Origin: Gemmatimonadales bacterium
GTDB taxonomy: Bacteria > Gemmatimonadota > Gemmatimonadetes > Gemmatimonadales > GWC2-71-9
Direction: 5' to 3'
NCBI GenBank assembly: GCA_013812695.1
Contig: JACCSZ010000373.1
Location: forward strand, 1-5,000
Length of the DNA stretch: 5,000 nt
Shown: positions 1 to 5,000 of the stretch, in pieces
Numbering within the stretch: the first letter of the stretch is position 1
Layout of the letters: the number at the start of each line of letters is the position of its first letter
Position numbers and translations under genes: made by a program
The notes under the pieces: generated by a model
Told to the model about the DNA's origin: nothing
What the model saw: only the letters and a program-made list of their open reading frames with translations
Database searches by the model: none

Positions 1-329
1 GCCCGACCGTTGAGTGCGCCGACGGCGATCCGGTGCGCCGCCGCCCGCGCGAGACGCGGCACCGCGTCGCAGAGCGCCCGCCCGGGCGCCAGCTCCGGTC
101 GGCAGCGCAGGCACGGTCGGAATCCCGCGCGCTCGGCCGAGGCGGCCGAATCGAAGAATCTGCGCCGATCGTAACACGAGACGCGCGCCGGGCAGACCGG
201 CCGGCAGTAGATGTGCGTCGTCGTGATGCCCACGAAGAAGATGCCGTCGAAGCGGGCGTCGCGCGCGTTGAGCGCGCGCTCGCACACGGCCGCGCTGAGG
301 AGAATCGGGGAGATGGCGATGCCGGACAC
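1..329 (-). CDS. Ada-type zinc-binding DNA alkylation repair protein, N-terminal part (Ada/AlkA-like)
   Basis: This is a partial gene: it reads leftward and leaves the window at base 1 with no stop after 109 codons. The visible protein is an Ada metal-binding domain. It has ARDARFDG at residues 22-29, then IYCRPVCPAR at 40-49 and FRPCLRCRP at 70-78. Cys42, Cys46, Cys73 and Cys76 have the same spacing as the zinc ligands Cys38, Cys42, Cys69 and Cys72 of E. coli Ada, so Cys42 would be the residue that accepts methyl groups from DNA phosphotriesters. The last visible part, RAAAHRIAVGALN, resembles the start of the AraC-type helix-turn-helix that follows in this family. The rest, off the window, could be an AlkA glycosylase or a methyltransferase; the ending seen suggests the Ada-AlkA form, weakly. 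I chose GTG at 329, preceded by a run of seven G. GTG at 287, just before the conserved Cys-Glu-Arg, is the alternative. The gene lies 11 bases after the VOC gene stop, so co-transcription is likely. Confidence 0.88.
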   Translation of the reverse strand, partial: MSGIAISPILLSAAVCERALNARDARFDGIFFVGITTTHIYCRPVCPARVSCYDRRRFFDSAASAERAGFRPCLRCRPELAPGRALCDAVPRLARAAAHRIAVGALNGR

Positions 330-340
330 GGCCCCCCCGG

Positions 341-754
341 CTACTGGGTTGCCTCGGGGTCCATCCAAAGGACCTCCCAGTGGTGGCCGTCGAGGTCGTA
401 GAAGCTCCAGGCGTACATGAAGCCGTGGTCCTTCGCGTCCATGGCGTGCTTCCCGCCCCCGGCGATGGCCTTCTTGACCATCTCGTCCACTTCGGCCTTG
501 CTAGCACACGACAAGGCGAAGAGGCCCTCCGTCTGTTTGGTCGTATCGCACAGCTCCCGCTTGGTGAAGGTCTTGAAAAATGGCTCGGTGAGGAGCATCG
601 CGTAGGCCTCCTCGCTGATGACCATGCAGGCAGCCTTGTCGTCCGTGAACTTCGGATTGAACTCGAAGCCGAGCTTCGAGAAGAACTCCATGGACTTTTT
701 CAGGTCACGGACGGCCAGGTTGACGAAGAGCTGTCGGCCCTTCGCGTTTGCCAT
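341..754 (-). CDS. VOC family (glyoxalase/extradiol dioxygenase fold) protein
   Basis: The gene encodes a complete 137-residue single-domain protein of the vicinal oxygen chelate superfamily, close to proteins often annotated as glyoxalase/bleomycin resistance or lactoylglutathione lyase-like. The opening FVNLAVRDLKKSMEFFSKLG (10-29) is the usual first strand and helix. MLLTEPFFKTF (53-63) and DHGFMYAWSFYDLDGHHWEV (109-128) match the subfamily, with Glu127 at the site where the C-terminal metal-ligand glutamate normally sits. Members form dimers and usually act on small molecules in the cytoplasm; the substrate cannot be told from sequence, and true glyoxalase I activity should not be assumed. 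The ATG at 754 is well supported: AAGGAG at 766-761 lies 6 bases upstream. The coding sequence is rich in Lys and Phe and has about 55% G+C in two counted lines, well below the Ada-like gene next to it. It is separated from the HAF gene by a strong hairpin. Confidence 0.93.
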   Translation of the reverse strand: MANAKGRQLFVNLAVRDLKKSMEFFSKLGFEFNPKFTDDKAACMVISEEAYAMLLTEPFFKTFTKRELCDTTKQTEGLFALSCASKAEVDEMVKKAIAGGGKHAMDAKDHGFMYAWSFYDLDGHHWEVLWMDPEATQ

Positions 755-810
755 GGTTCTCTCCTTTGCTTCAATCTACGGTCACCTTGAATCCCTGCTC
801 GACGTAGAAC

Positions 811-838
811 CCGGGGCCGGCATCGACACCGGCCCCGG
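811..838 (-). terminator. Perfect 10-bp hairpin, likely terminator of the HAF-repeat gene
   Basis: CCGGGGCCGG at 811-820 pairs perfectly with CCGGCCCCGG at 829-838 across an 8-base loop. It begins 6 bases after the HAF gene stop (844-846 on the minus strand) and lies in the 89-base gap before the VOC gene. No good T-run follows on the minus strand, so it may stop transcription imperfectly, protect the mRNA 3' end, or work with another factor. The hairpin itself is seen directly; its function is inferred from position. Confidence 0.6.
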
Positions 839-843
839 ATGCC

Positions 844-2064
844 CTACGGCCGGCCAGCGATCGGGGTCGCCACGAAGCTCAGAATCTCACCGGTCGCGTC
901 GTCACGCACCCTGCCCGTGATCTGCCCGGCATCGTTGATGTCCTGGGCGGACAGCAGGACGTCCGGCGCAATGTTCACCAGGTCGTTGAGGTTCTTGAGC
1001 TCTCCGTCTTCATAGAGGAAGGCTCGGGAGCCATCGGTCCCGCCGAACGAAACCCCGACCACCTGACCCCGTGCGTTGATGGCCAGGGCCTGGCTGAAGG
1101 CGTCTCCCTCAAGCACCTCCAGATCCTCGGCCTCGGCTGCTCCGTAGGTCCAGAGGAACGCATGCGCGATGAACTCGCCCTCCGGATCGCCGGGCCCGGG
1201 CGGGTTGGAGAACCCGACGACGTCACCCGCGTCGTTGATGTCCATGGGCGTGTGCCAAGTCTTCCCCCCCAGATTGGGAATCTCGGTCACCTTGCCATGT
1301 TTGTCCCAAAGCACGGCGTGCAGCGCGCTGAAGCGCCCAACCGCCTGGTCGCACTCTCCCGAGATGCCGACCGCCTGGCCTCGGTCGTTGATCGCCGTGG
1401 CAGCCGAGGTCGAGTCGTCGGGGAACGGAGGGAGCTCCCGCTTCCTGATCTCGCTCTTCTTGCCATTCGACGGTTCCCACAGAACCGCACGGAATTGGAG
1501 GACCTGAGCGTCGGTGCAGGTTGGATCATGCACCCGGGTCTCCGCCCAGCCGACGATCTGGCGTCGATTGTTGACGCCGGTGGCGAAGCCGTGCGTACCG
1601 CCGAGGGTGGGCAGGGGCCGCATCACGCCATCCTCCCACACGAACCCTCGACAGACCAGATCGGTCGTCTCCGGAAGGAAGCCACCCAACTCGCAGCTCC
1701 AGTCCTCGTTCAGCGGGTCCACCTGGCTGGTCTGGGAGATGCCGACGATCATGCCCTTGTCGTTCTGTCCGGGCCATGGCACGGTGCTGCTTGGCCCGCC
1801 GAGCGTGGGGAGCTCGAGGATCGATTGATTTTTCCACTGAACCGCGCGCCGGGAACCGTCCGGCCGGTTGGACCAGCCGGCCACCCAGCCCCGCTTGTTG
1901 ATGGCCATGCCCCGGCTCTGCGTTCCACCGAGCGACGGGAGCTTGACGATTTCGTACTGCGCCTCCGCTAGCTGGGCGAGCTCCTGGCGTGGTTGCGTGA
2001 CCGGCGTGTCGTCGCCGCAGCCGTAGATGGCGGCGATCATGATGGCGCCCGAGATGTGTCGCAT
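844..2064 (-). CDS. HAF-repeat protein, probable lipoprotein (406 aa)
   Basis: The protein is made almost entirely of degenerate repeats of the extracellular HAF type. Each has LP-x-LGG, then an Ile-Asn-x-x-Gly-x-x-x-Gly core, then an Ala-Phe/Val-Leu-Trp strand. Cores begin near residues 55, 101, 165, 225, 276, 329 and 376, giving about seven units of 46-64 residues. The start MRHISGAIMIAAIYGC looks like a short lipoprotein signal with Cys16 as the lipidated residue, although Tyr at -2 is unusual and the n-region has only one arginine and one histidine. The protein is therefore probably exported and membrane-anchored or secreted. The reading frame stays open far upstream, so the start matters: ATG at 2064 is chosen because GGAG lies 6 bases before it, the signal begins there, and upstream residues are Arg/Gly-rich out-of-frame translation of the MATE gene. 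No enzymatic motif and no PEP-CTERM tail are seen. The function of HAF-repeat proteins is unknown to me. The gene has its own 179-base upstream gap and is probably transcribed alone. Confidence 0.9.
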   Translation of the reverse strand: MRHISGAIMIAAIYGCGDDTPVTQPRQELAQLAEAQYEIVKLPSLGGTQSRGMAINKRGWVAGWSNRPDGSRRAVQWKNQSILELPTLGGPSSTVPWPGQNDKGMIVGISQTSQVDPLNEDWSCELGGFLPETTDLVCRGFVWEDGVMRPLPTLGGTHGFATGVNNRRQIVGWAETRVHDPTCTDAQVLQFRAVLWEPSNGKKSEIRKRELPPFPDDSTSAATAINDRGQAVGISGECDQAVGRFSALHAVLWDKHGKVTEIPNLGGKTWHTPMDINDAGDVVGFSNPPGPGDPEGEFIAHAFLWTYGAAEAEDLEVLEGDAFSQALAINARGQVVGVSFGGTDGSRAFLYEDGELKNLNDLVNIAPDVLLSAQDINDAGQITGRVRDDATGEILSFVATPIAGRP

Positions 2065-2070
2065 ACAGTT

Positions 2071-2074
2071 CTCC
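2071..2074 (-). promoter_or_regulatory. Shine-Dalgarno of the HAF-repeat gene
   Basis: The minus strand reads GGAGAACTGT immediately before ATG at 2064, a core GGAG with a 6-base spacer. It settles the start of a gene whose frame would otherwise remain open for almost 2 kb upstream. Confidence 0.75.
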
Positions 2075-2181
2075 GGTGTTGGAAACGGATCGAGCGCAGC
2101 GGCATGCGAACGCTCGTCGGTGTTTCCACATCGTAGGGTGCGACCCATCGGCGCGCGCGCCGCATTCGGACCTGGAATCCC

Positions 2182-2201
2182 CCGGCGTGCGCGGCCGCCG
2201 G
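2182..2201 (-). terminator. G+C hairpin downstream of the MATE gene, possible terminator
   Basis: CCGGCG at 2182-2187 pairs with CGCCGG at 2196-2201 around an 8-base loop, about 43 bases past the MATE stop. There is no T-run, and G+C-rich DNA forms such stems by chance, so this is a weak call. The remainder of the 2065-2243 gap shows no convincing promoter, only the Shine-Dalgarno at its end. Confidence 0.3.
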
Positions 2202-2243
2202 ATCCGGACTTCGAATCGCGCCGCGCTGCGCCTGCTGGAGCGC

Positions 2244-3668
2244 TCACACCACCCGGGTCTTCCACCGTCCCCGCCGGAACACCGCCGCGCTCGCCAGGGC
2301 CAGCGCCGAGAACGCGGCCATGATCGCCCAGAACACACCGGTCGGCCCGAGCCCGAGCGGTCCGGCGAGCGCCCAGGCCAGCGGAATCTCGAACAGCCAG
2401 AAGCACAGCAGGTTGAGCCAAGTGGGGGTCCAGGTGTCGCCGGCGCCGTTGAACGACTGCGTGAGCACCATGCCGTAGGCGTAGAGCGGGAAGCCGACCC
2501 CCACGATCCGGAGGCAGTCGACGGCGTAGTCCGTCACCGCCGGGTCGCTGGTGAAGGCCCGCACGATGATCCGCGCGCCCGCGAAGAAGATCACGCCGAC
2601 GATCGTGAGGAACACGGCGTTGTAGCGTCCCGCGCGCCAGACCGACTCCTCCGCGCGCTCGGGCTTCCGGGCGCCGAGCGCCTGGCCCACCATCGTGGCG
2701 GCGGCGTTGCTCAAGCCCCACGACGGCAACAGCGCGAAGATGACCACCCGGATCGCGATCGTATACCCGGCGAGCGCCGCGCTCCCGTACGTCGCCAGGA
2801 TCCGGACGAGGCCGATCCAGCTCGCCATGCCTACGATGGTCTGCAACGACGCCGAGCCCGCGAGGCGGAGGATCTGGCGCATCACGCCGAGGTCGAGCGA
2901 CAGGTGCCGGCGTCCGACCGGGACCCGGCTTCCGCGGCGGAAGAGCCGCGACACGGCATACAGCGCCCCGATCGAGCGGCCGGCCGTGGTCGCCACCGCC
3001 GCGCCCGTGACGCCCAGCTCGGGGAACGGCCCGACGCCAAAGATGAACAGCGGCCCCAGCAGGATGTTGAGCGCGTTCGCGAGCCAGAGCACGCGCATCG
3101 CGATCGCCGCGTCGCCGGCGCCGCGGAACACGGCGTTGACGACGAACAGCACGATGATGGCCGCCTCGCCCCCGAGCATGATGGTGGCGTAGCCGCGCCC
3201 GATCTCGATGACCGCGGGCGACGCGCCCATCAGCGCGAGCAGCCGCGGCGCCAGCAGCGCGCCCGCCGTTCCGAGCACGGCCGAAATGACGAGCGCCAGG
3301 GCGAGCGCCTGCACGGCCGCGCGGGCCGCGCCCTCCGGGTCGCGTTCGCCGATCCGCCGGGCCACGAGCGCCGTCGCCCCGATGCCGAGCCCCATGGCGA
3401 GGGCGTAGATCAGCGTGAGCAGCGATTCGGTCAGCCCCACAGCCGCCACCGCGTCGGCGCCGAGGCGCGACACCCAGAAGATGTCGACGACCGCGAAGAC
3501 GCTCTCGAGCACCATCTCGAGCACCATGGGCACCGACAGCAGCAGGATCGCGCGGCCGACCGGCCCGGCGGTATAGTCGTGGTGTTGCTCGCCGCGGAGC
3601 GACTCCCGGACGACGGACCAGAGGCCGGGGTCGCGGACGTGGGGCGGCTTGGTGATCTGTTCGCTCAC
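2244..3668 (-). CDS. MATE family efflux transporter
   Basis: This is a complete 474-residue integral membrane protein of the multidrug and toxic compound extrusion family, which exports organic cations or other small molecules in exchange for Na+ or H+. About twelve hydrophobic segments run from residue 40 to 465. The two-fold internal repeat of MATE proteins is visible. VARRIGERDPEGA (102-114) matches VGQALGARKPERA (327-339), and FRGAGD (181-186) matches FNGAGD (406-411). The first helix carries the family Pro at 47 and VDIFWVSRLG at 61-70. Length is normal for the family. The start is GTG at 3668: it is the first possible start after the in-frame stop of the upstream ureohydrolase gene, and no clear Shine-Dalgarno precedes it, which fits translation coupled to that gene across a 33-base gap. 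The hydrophilic N-terminal 35 residues are somewhat long. G+C in one counted line is about 77%. Substrate cannot be told from sequence. Confidence 0.95.
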   Translation of the reverse strand: MSEQITKPPHVRDPGLWSVVRESLRGEQHHDYTAGPVGRAILLLSVPMVLEMVLESVFAVVDIFWVSRLGADAVAAVGLTESLLTLIYALAMGLGIGATALVARRIGERDPEGAARAAVQALALALVISAVLGTAGALLAPRLLALMGASPAVIEIGRGYATIMLGGEAAIIVLFVVNAVFRGAGDAAIAMRVLWLANALNILLGPLFIFGVGPFPELGVTGAAVATTAGRSIGALYAVSRLFRRGSRVPVGRRHLSLDLGVMRQILRLAGSASLQTIVGMASWIGLVRILATYGSAALAGYTIAIRVVIFALLPSWGLSNAAATMVGQALGARKPERAEESVWRAGRYNAVFLTIVGVIFFAGARIIVRAFTSDPAVTDYAVDCLRIVGVGFPLYAYGMVLTQSFNGAGDTWTPTWLNLLCFWLFEIPLAWALAGPLGLGPTGVFWAIMAAFSALALASAAVFRRGRWKTRVV

Positions 3669-3701
3669 GCGGCGCGCGGATCGGGCGGGTGGGCCTGACG
3701 C

Positions 3702-4514
3702 CTACAACGCGGCATCGCCCATCATCCGCCCGGCGATTTCTCGCACGAGCTTGGCGGCGACGATCGCCGTCACTCCGCCGAGGTCCTGGCGGGGATTGTA
3801 TTCCACGATGTCGGCGCCGACGATTCGGCCGCCGGCACCCTGCACCAGACCGAGCGCCTCGCGCACCGACAAGCCGCCCGGATCCCGATGCGAGACCCCG
3901 GGGGCGAACGCCGGATCCAGCCCATCGAGATCGATCGAGAGGTAGACGTCGCCGTCCACGCTCGGGCGCGCGCCGGCTTGCCAAGCGCGCATGTCGATGA
4001 TCTCGACACCGTACCGCTCCGCCTGACTGCGCTGATGCGGGTTCATCGCGCGAATCCCCACTTGCACGAGGCGGCTCGCAAGCCGCTCCTCCATGATCCG
4101 GCCAAACGGGCAGGCGTGCGAGTAGCGGTCGCCCTCGAACTCGTCGTACAGGTCGGGGTGGGCGTCGACGTGGAGGATCGTGAGCGAGCGGTGGACGCGG
4201 GCGACGGCGCGGAGCACGGGGTAGGTGACCGAGTGGTCGCCGCCAAGCGCGACCGGGCGATTCCCGCCGGCCAGGACGGCGCCGATTCCGGCCTCGATCA
4301 GGGCGCGGGCCTCGGCCGTCGGCGGAAGCGCCAGATCACCCGCGTCGCTCAGGCCGCCGGGGCCATCGAGACCGAGCAGTTGCTCGCACCAGGTGTTCCA
4401 CGAGGTCGAGCGCAGGGCCTCGCGGATGAGGGGCGGCGCATCGGCAGCGCCCCGGAGGAAGGAAGAGCTGGCGTCGTAGGGCAGGCCGATGAGCCGGGGC
4501 GGCGAGTGCGGCAA
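3702..4514 (-). CDS. Arginase/agmatinase family ureohydrolase
   Basis: The protein is a binuclear manganese hydrolase of the ureohydrolase family, which splits urea (or formamide) from arginine, agmatine, guanidinobutyrate or formiminoglutamate. All six metal ligands are present, numbered from the start chosen here: His94 in GGDHS, Asp117, His119 and Asp121 in HVDAHPD, and Asp195 and Asp197 in SIDLDGLDP. DIVEYNPRQD (235-244) near the end resembles agmatinase-type members more than classical arginase, so agmatinase is the best guess, but substrate is uncertain. The start is unclear. The frame is open to ATG at 4661, but that extension is Arg/Trp-rich, has no family similarity and runs antisense through an epimerase remnant. 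TTG at 4514 gives 270 residues, begins eight codons before the conserved LIGLPYDAS strand and is the only ordinary start codon in the stretch, though it has no Shine-Dalgarno. The MATE gene follows after 33 bases on the same strand, probably as one operon. Confidence 0.9.
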   Translation of the reverse strand: MPHSPPRLIGLPYDASSSFLRGAADAPPLIREALRSTSWNTWCEQLLGLDGPGGLSDAGDLALPPTAEARALIEAGIGAVLAGGNRPVALGGDHSVTYPVLRAVARVHRSLTILHVDAHPDLYDEFEGDRYSHACPFGRIMEERLASRLVQVGIRAMNPHQRSQAERYGVEIIDMRAWQAGARPSVDGDVYLSIDLDGLDPAFAPGVSHRDPGGLSVREALGLVQGAGGRIVGADIVEYNPRQDLGGVTAIVAAKLVREIAGRMMGDAAL

Positions 4515-4528
4515 GAGATGGTCCGGGC

Positions 4529-4535
4529 TAGGGTA
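4529..4535. promoter_or_regulatory. Possible overlapping divergent -10 elements
   Basis: The near-palindrome CTAGGGTAG at 4528-4536 contains TAGGGT on the plus strand (4529-4534) and TACCCT on the minus strand (4535-4530), both fitting a TANNNT -10 pattern. The plus copy ends 6 bases before the ATG at 4541, the spacing expected of a leaderless transcript. The minus copy would start transcription about 9 bases before TTG at 4514. No recognisable -35 hexamer is seen for either direction, so this is an inference from position and a short motif. Confidence 0.35.
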
Positions 4536-4540
4536 GTCGC

Positions 4541-4608
4541 ATGCACGTCCTGCTGTTCGGCGCCACCGGCTAGTCGGCCAAGGCGTCTTGCGTGAGTGCC
4601 TCGACCCC
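4541..4608 (+). pseudogene. Frameshifted N-terminal remnant of an NAD(P)-binding epimerase/NmrA-like gene
   Basis: ATG at 4541 opens MHVLLFGATG and then hits TAG at 4571. This is the first strand and glycine loop of an extended short-chain dehydrogenase/NmrA-like Rossmann fold. From 4573, in another frame, the sequence continues as VGQGVLRECLDP, which is the usual continuation of this family after GATG plus one residue. Only two bases (4571-4572) sit where one codon is expected, so a net one-base deletion explains both the frameshift and the stop. After the LDP at 4608 the similarity ends, and the remaining roughly 250-300 residues of a normal member are missing, since a new lipoprotein gene starts at 4682. 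The remnant is therefore dead as an enzyme gene. It shows that a divergent neighbour of the ureohydrolase once began here. A small peptide of 10 residues could still be made from 4541. Confidence 0.75.
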
Positions 4609-4668
4609 TTCTGCCAGGGCCCGCGTCCATGCACCTTTGAACGGCCGGCCCCCATCCGCATTCCGCCC

Positions 4669-4673
4669 AGGAG
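4669..4673 (+). promoter_or_regulatory. Shine-Dalgarno of the right-edge lipoprotein gene
   Basis: AGGAG at 4669-4673 lies 8 bases before ATG at 4682 and 11 before the second ATG at 4685, favouring the first. The rest of 4609-4681 shows no clear promoter. Confidence 0.7.
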
Positions 4674-4681
4674 CAGCCTCG

Positions 4682-5000
4682 ATGATGCATCGATCCTTCG
4701 CCGTTCGCGCCCTGCAGGCGGCGGTGCTCGCGGCGCTCGCCGCCTGCGGCACCGACCGCCCGGCCGACCGCGGCGCCGACTCCGTCCCTTCTGCCGAGGC
4801 CAATGCCCCGCCGCTTCAGGCCATGCCGATGCTGCCCGCCGTGCGTGCCGGCATCGACTCGATCGCGGCGCGCCCGGCGATGCTCCGGGACGGCATGGGC
4901 ACCCACAAGGCGAAGGTCATGAGCGTCATGAGCGCGATGCAGGCGGACCTGACGGCCCGCGGCATGCACAGCGACGCGGCCTATGAGTCGCTCTCCGATT
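4682..5000 (+). CDS. Methionine-rich lipoprotein of unknown function, N-terminal part
   Basis: The frame is open from ATG at 4682 to the right edge, giving 106 codons of an incomplete gene. The first 22 residues are a clear lipoprotein signal: basic start (HRS, R9), hydrophobic AVLAALAA, and lipobox Leu19-Ala20-Ala21-Cys22. The mature protein would be anchored to a membrane outside the cytoplasm. A flexible stretch rich in Asp, Ala and Pro (23-46) follows, then a probably helical part (50-106) with many methionines (48, 50, 67, 72, 80, 83, 86, 95) and His75 and His96. I do not recognise the family. The Met and His content might suggest metal contact, but methionine also suits helix packing, so no function is assigned. 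A good Shine-Dalgarno supports the start. The gene may be transcribed from the region of the truncated epimerase gene upstream. Confidence 0.82.
   Translation, partial: MMHRSFAVRALQAAVLAALAACGTDRPADRGADSVPSAEANAPPLQAMPMLPAVRAGIDSIAARPAMLRDGMGTHKAKVMSVMSAMQADLTARGMHSDAAYESLSD

Noticed and set aside
33..401. Plus-strand open frames in the left 400 bases
   Set aside because: They are antisense to the Ada-like zinc domain, which has four correctly spaced cysteines.
1162..1971. Plus-strand open frame of 269 residues
   Set aside because: It is antisense to the HAF gene, whose repeats are clearly conserved as protein; the plus-strand translation shows no motif.
2130..2135. TACGAT on the minus strand as a -10 for the HAF gene
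   Set aside because: No -35-like sequence lies at the right distance, where the DNA is only alternating G and C, so a promoter cannot be supported.
2076..3698. Plus-strand open frame of 540 residues
   Set aside because: It is antisense to the MATE gene, rich in Arg, His, Glu and Asp with no domain, and the MATE protein on the other strand shows clear family motifs and membrane segments.
2065..3984. Long open frame on the minus strand extending the HAF gene upstream to about 1046 residues
   Set aside because: The extension overlaps the MATE and ureohydrolase genes in another frame, is an Arg/Gly/Ala-rich translation typical of G+C-rich shadow frames, and the HAF gene has its own Shine-Dalgarno and signal peptide at 2064.
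4606..4795. Direct repeat CCCTTCTGCC at 4606-4615 and 4786-4795, near the end of the epimerase remnant
   Set aside because: Ten bases is short, and the second copy lies within the lipoprotein coding sequence, so it does not mark a sensible deletion junction. Chance is the simpler explanation.
4349..4969. Minus-strand open frame of 206 residues, and the plus-strand frame 4588-4986
   Set aside because: Both overlap the lipoprotein gene in other frames and read as Arg/His/Gly-rich shadows. Only the first seven codons of 4588-4986 carry meaning, as part of the epimerase remnant.

Overview
The window is G+C-rich bacterial DNA. It holds six recognisable coding units plus one short gene remnant. 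Two units are cut by the window edges. No rRNA, tRNA, CRISPR array or insertion sequence was seen. The organism cannot be named from this sequence. High G+C, short LAAC-type lipoprotein signals, a possible leaderless promoter and a HAF-repeat protein would fit Gemmatimonadota or a similar uncultured soil lineage, but that is a weak inference.

Layout, left to right. (1) 1-329, minus: the N-terminal 109 codons of an Ada-type zinc domain protein. It is probably an Ada/AlkA alkylation-repair protein and continues off the left edge. (2) 341-754, minus: a complete 137-aa VOC (glyoxalase-fold) protein with a strong Shine-Dalgarno, ending 11 bases before the Ada-like start. (3) 811-838: a perfect 10-bp G+C hairpin between genes. 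(4) 844-2064, minus: a 406-aa probable lipoprotein built of about seven HAF-type repeats. (5) 2244-3668, minus: a complete MATE-family efflux transporter. (6) 3702-4514, minus: a complete arginase/agmatinase-family ureohydrolase with all six metal ligands, 33 bases upstream of the MATE gene and probably co-transcribed with it. (7) 4541-4608, plus: a frameshifted, truncated start of an NAD(P)-binding epimerase/NmrA-like gene. (8) 4682 to the right edge, plus: the start of a methionine-rich lipoprotein of unknown function.

Working relations: ureohydrolase and MATE look like one unit (amine metabolism plus cation-coupled efflux is possible but unproven). VOC and Ada-like genes are close enough to be co-transcribed. 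The VOC and HAF genes are clearly poorer in G+C (about 55-60% in hand-counted lines) than the Ada and MATE genes (about 77-82%), so 341-2064 may have been acquired separately. The most unusual items are the epimerase remnant at 4541-4608 with its overlapping divergent -10-like sequences, and the seven-repeat HAF lipoprotein. I did not find a convincing new multi-gene system.
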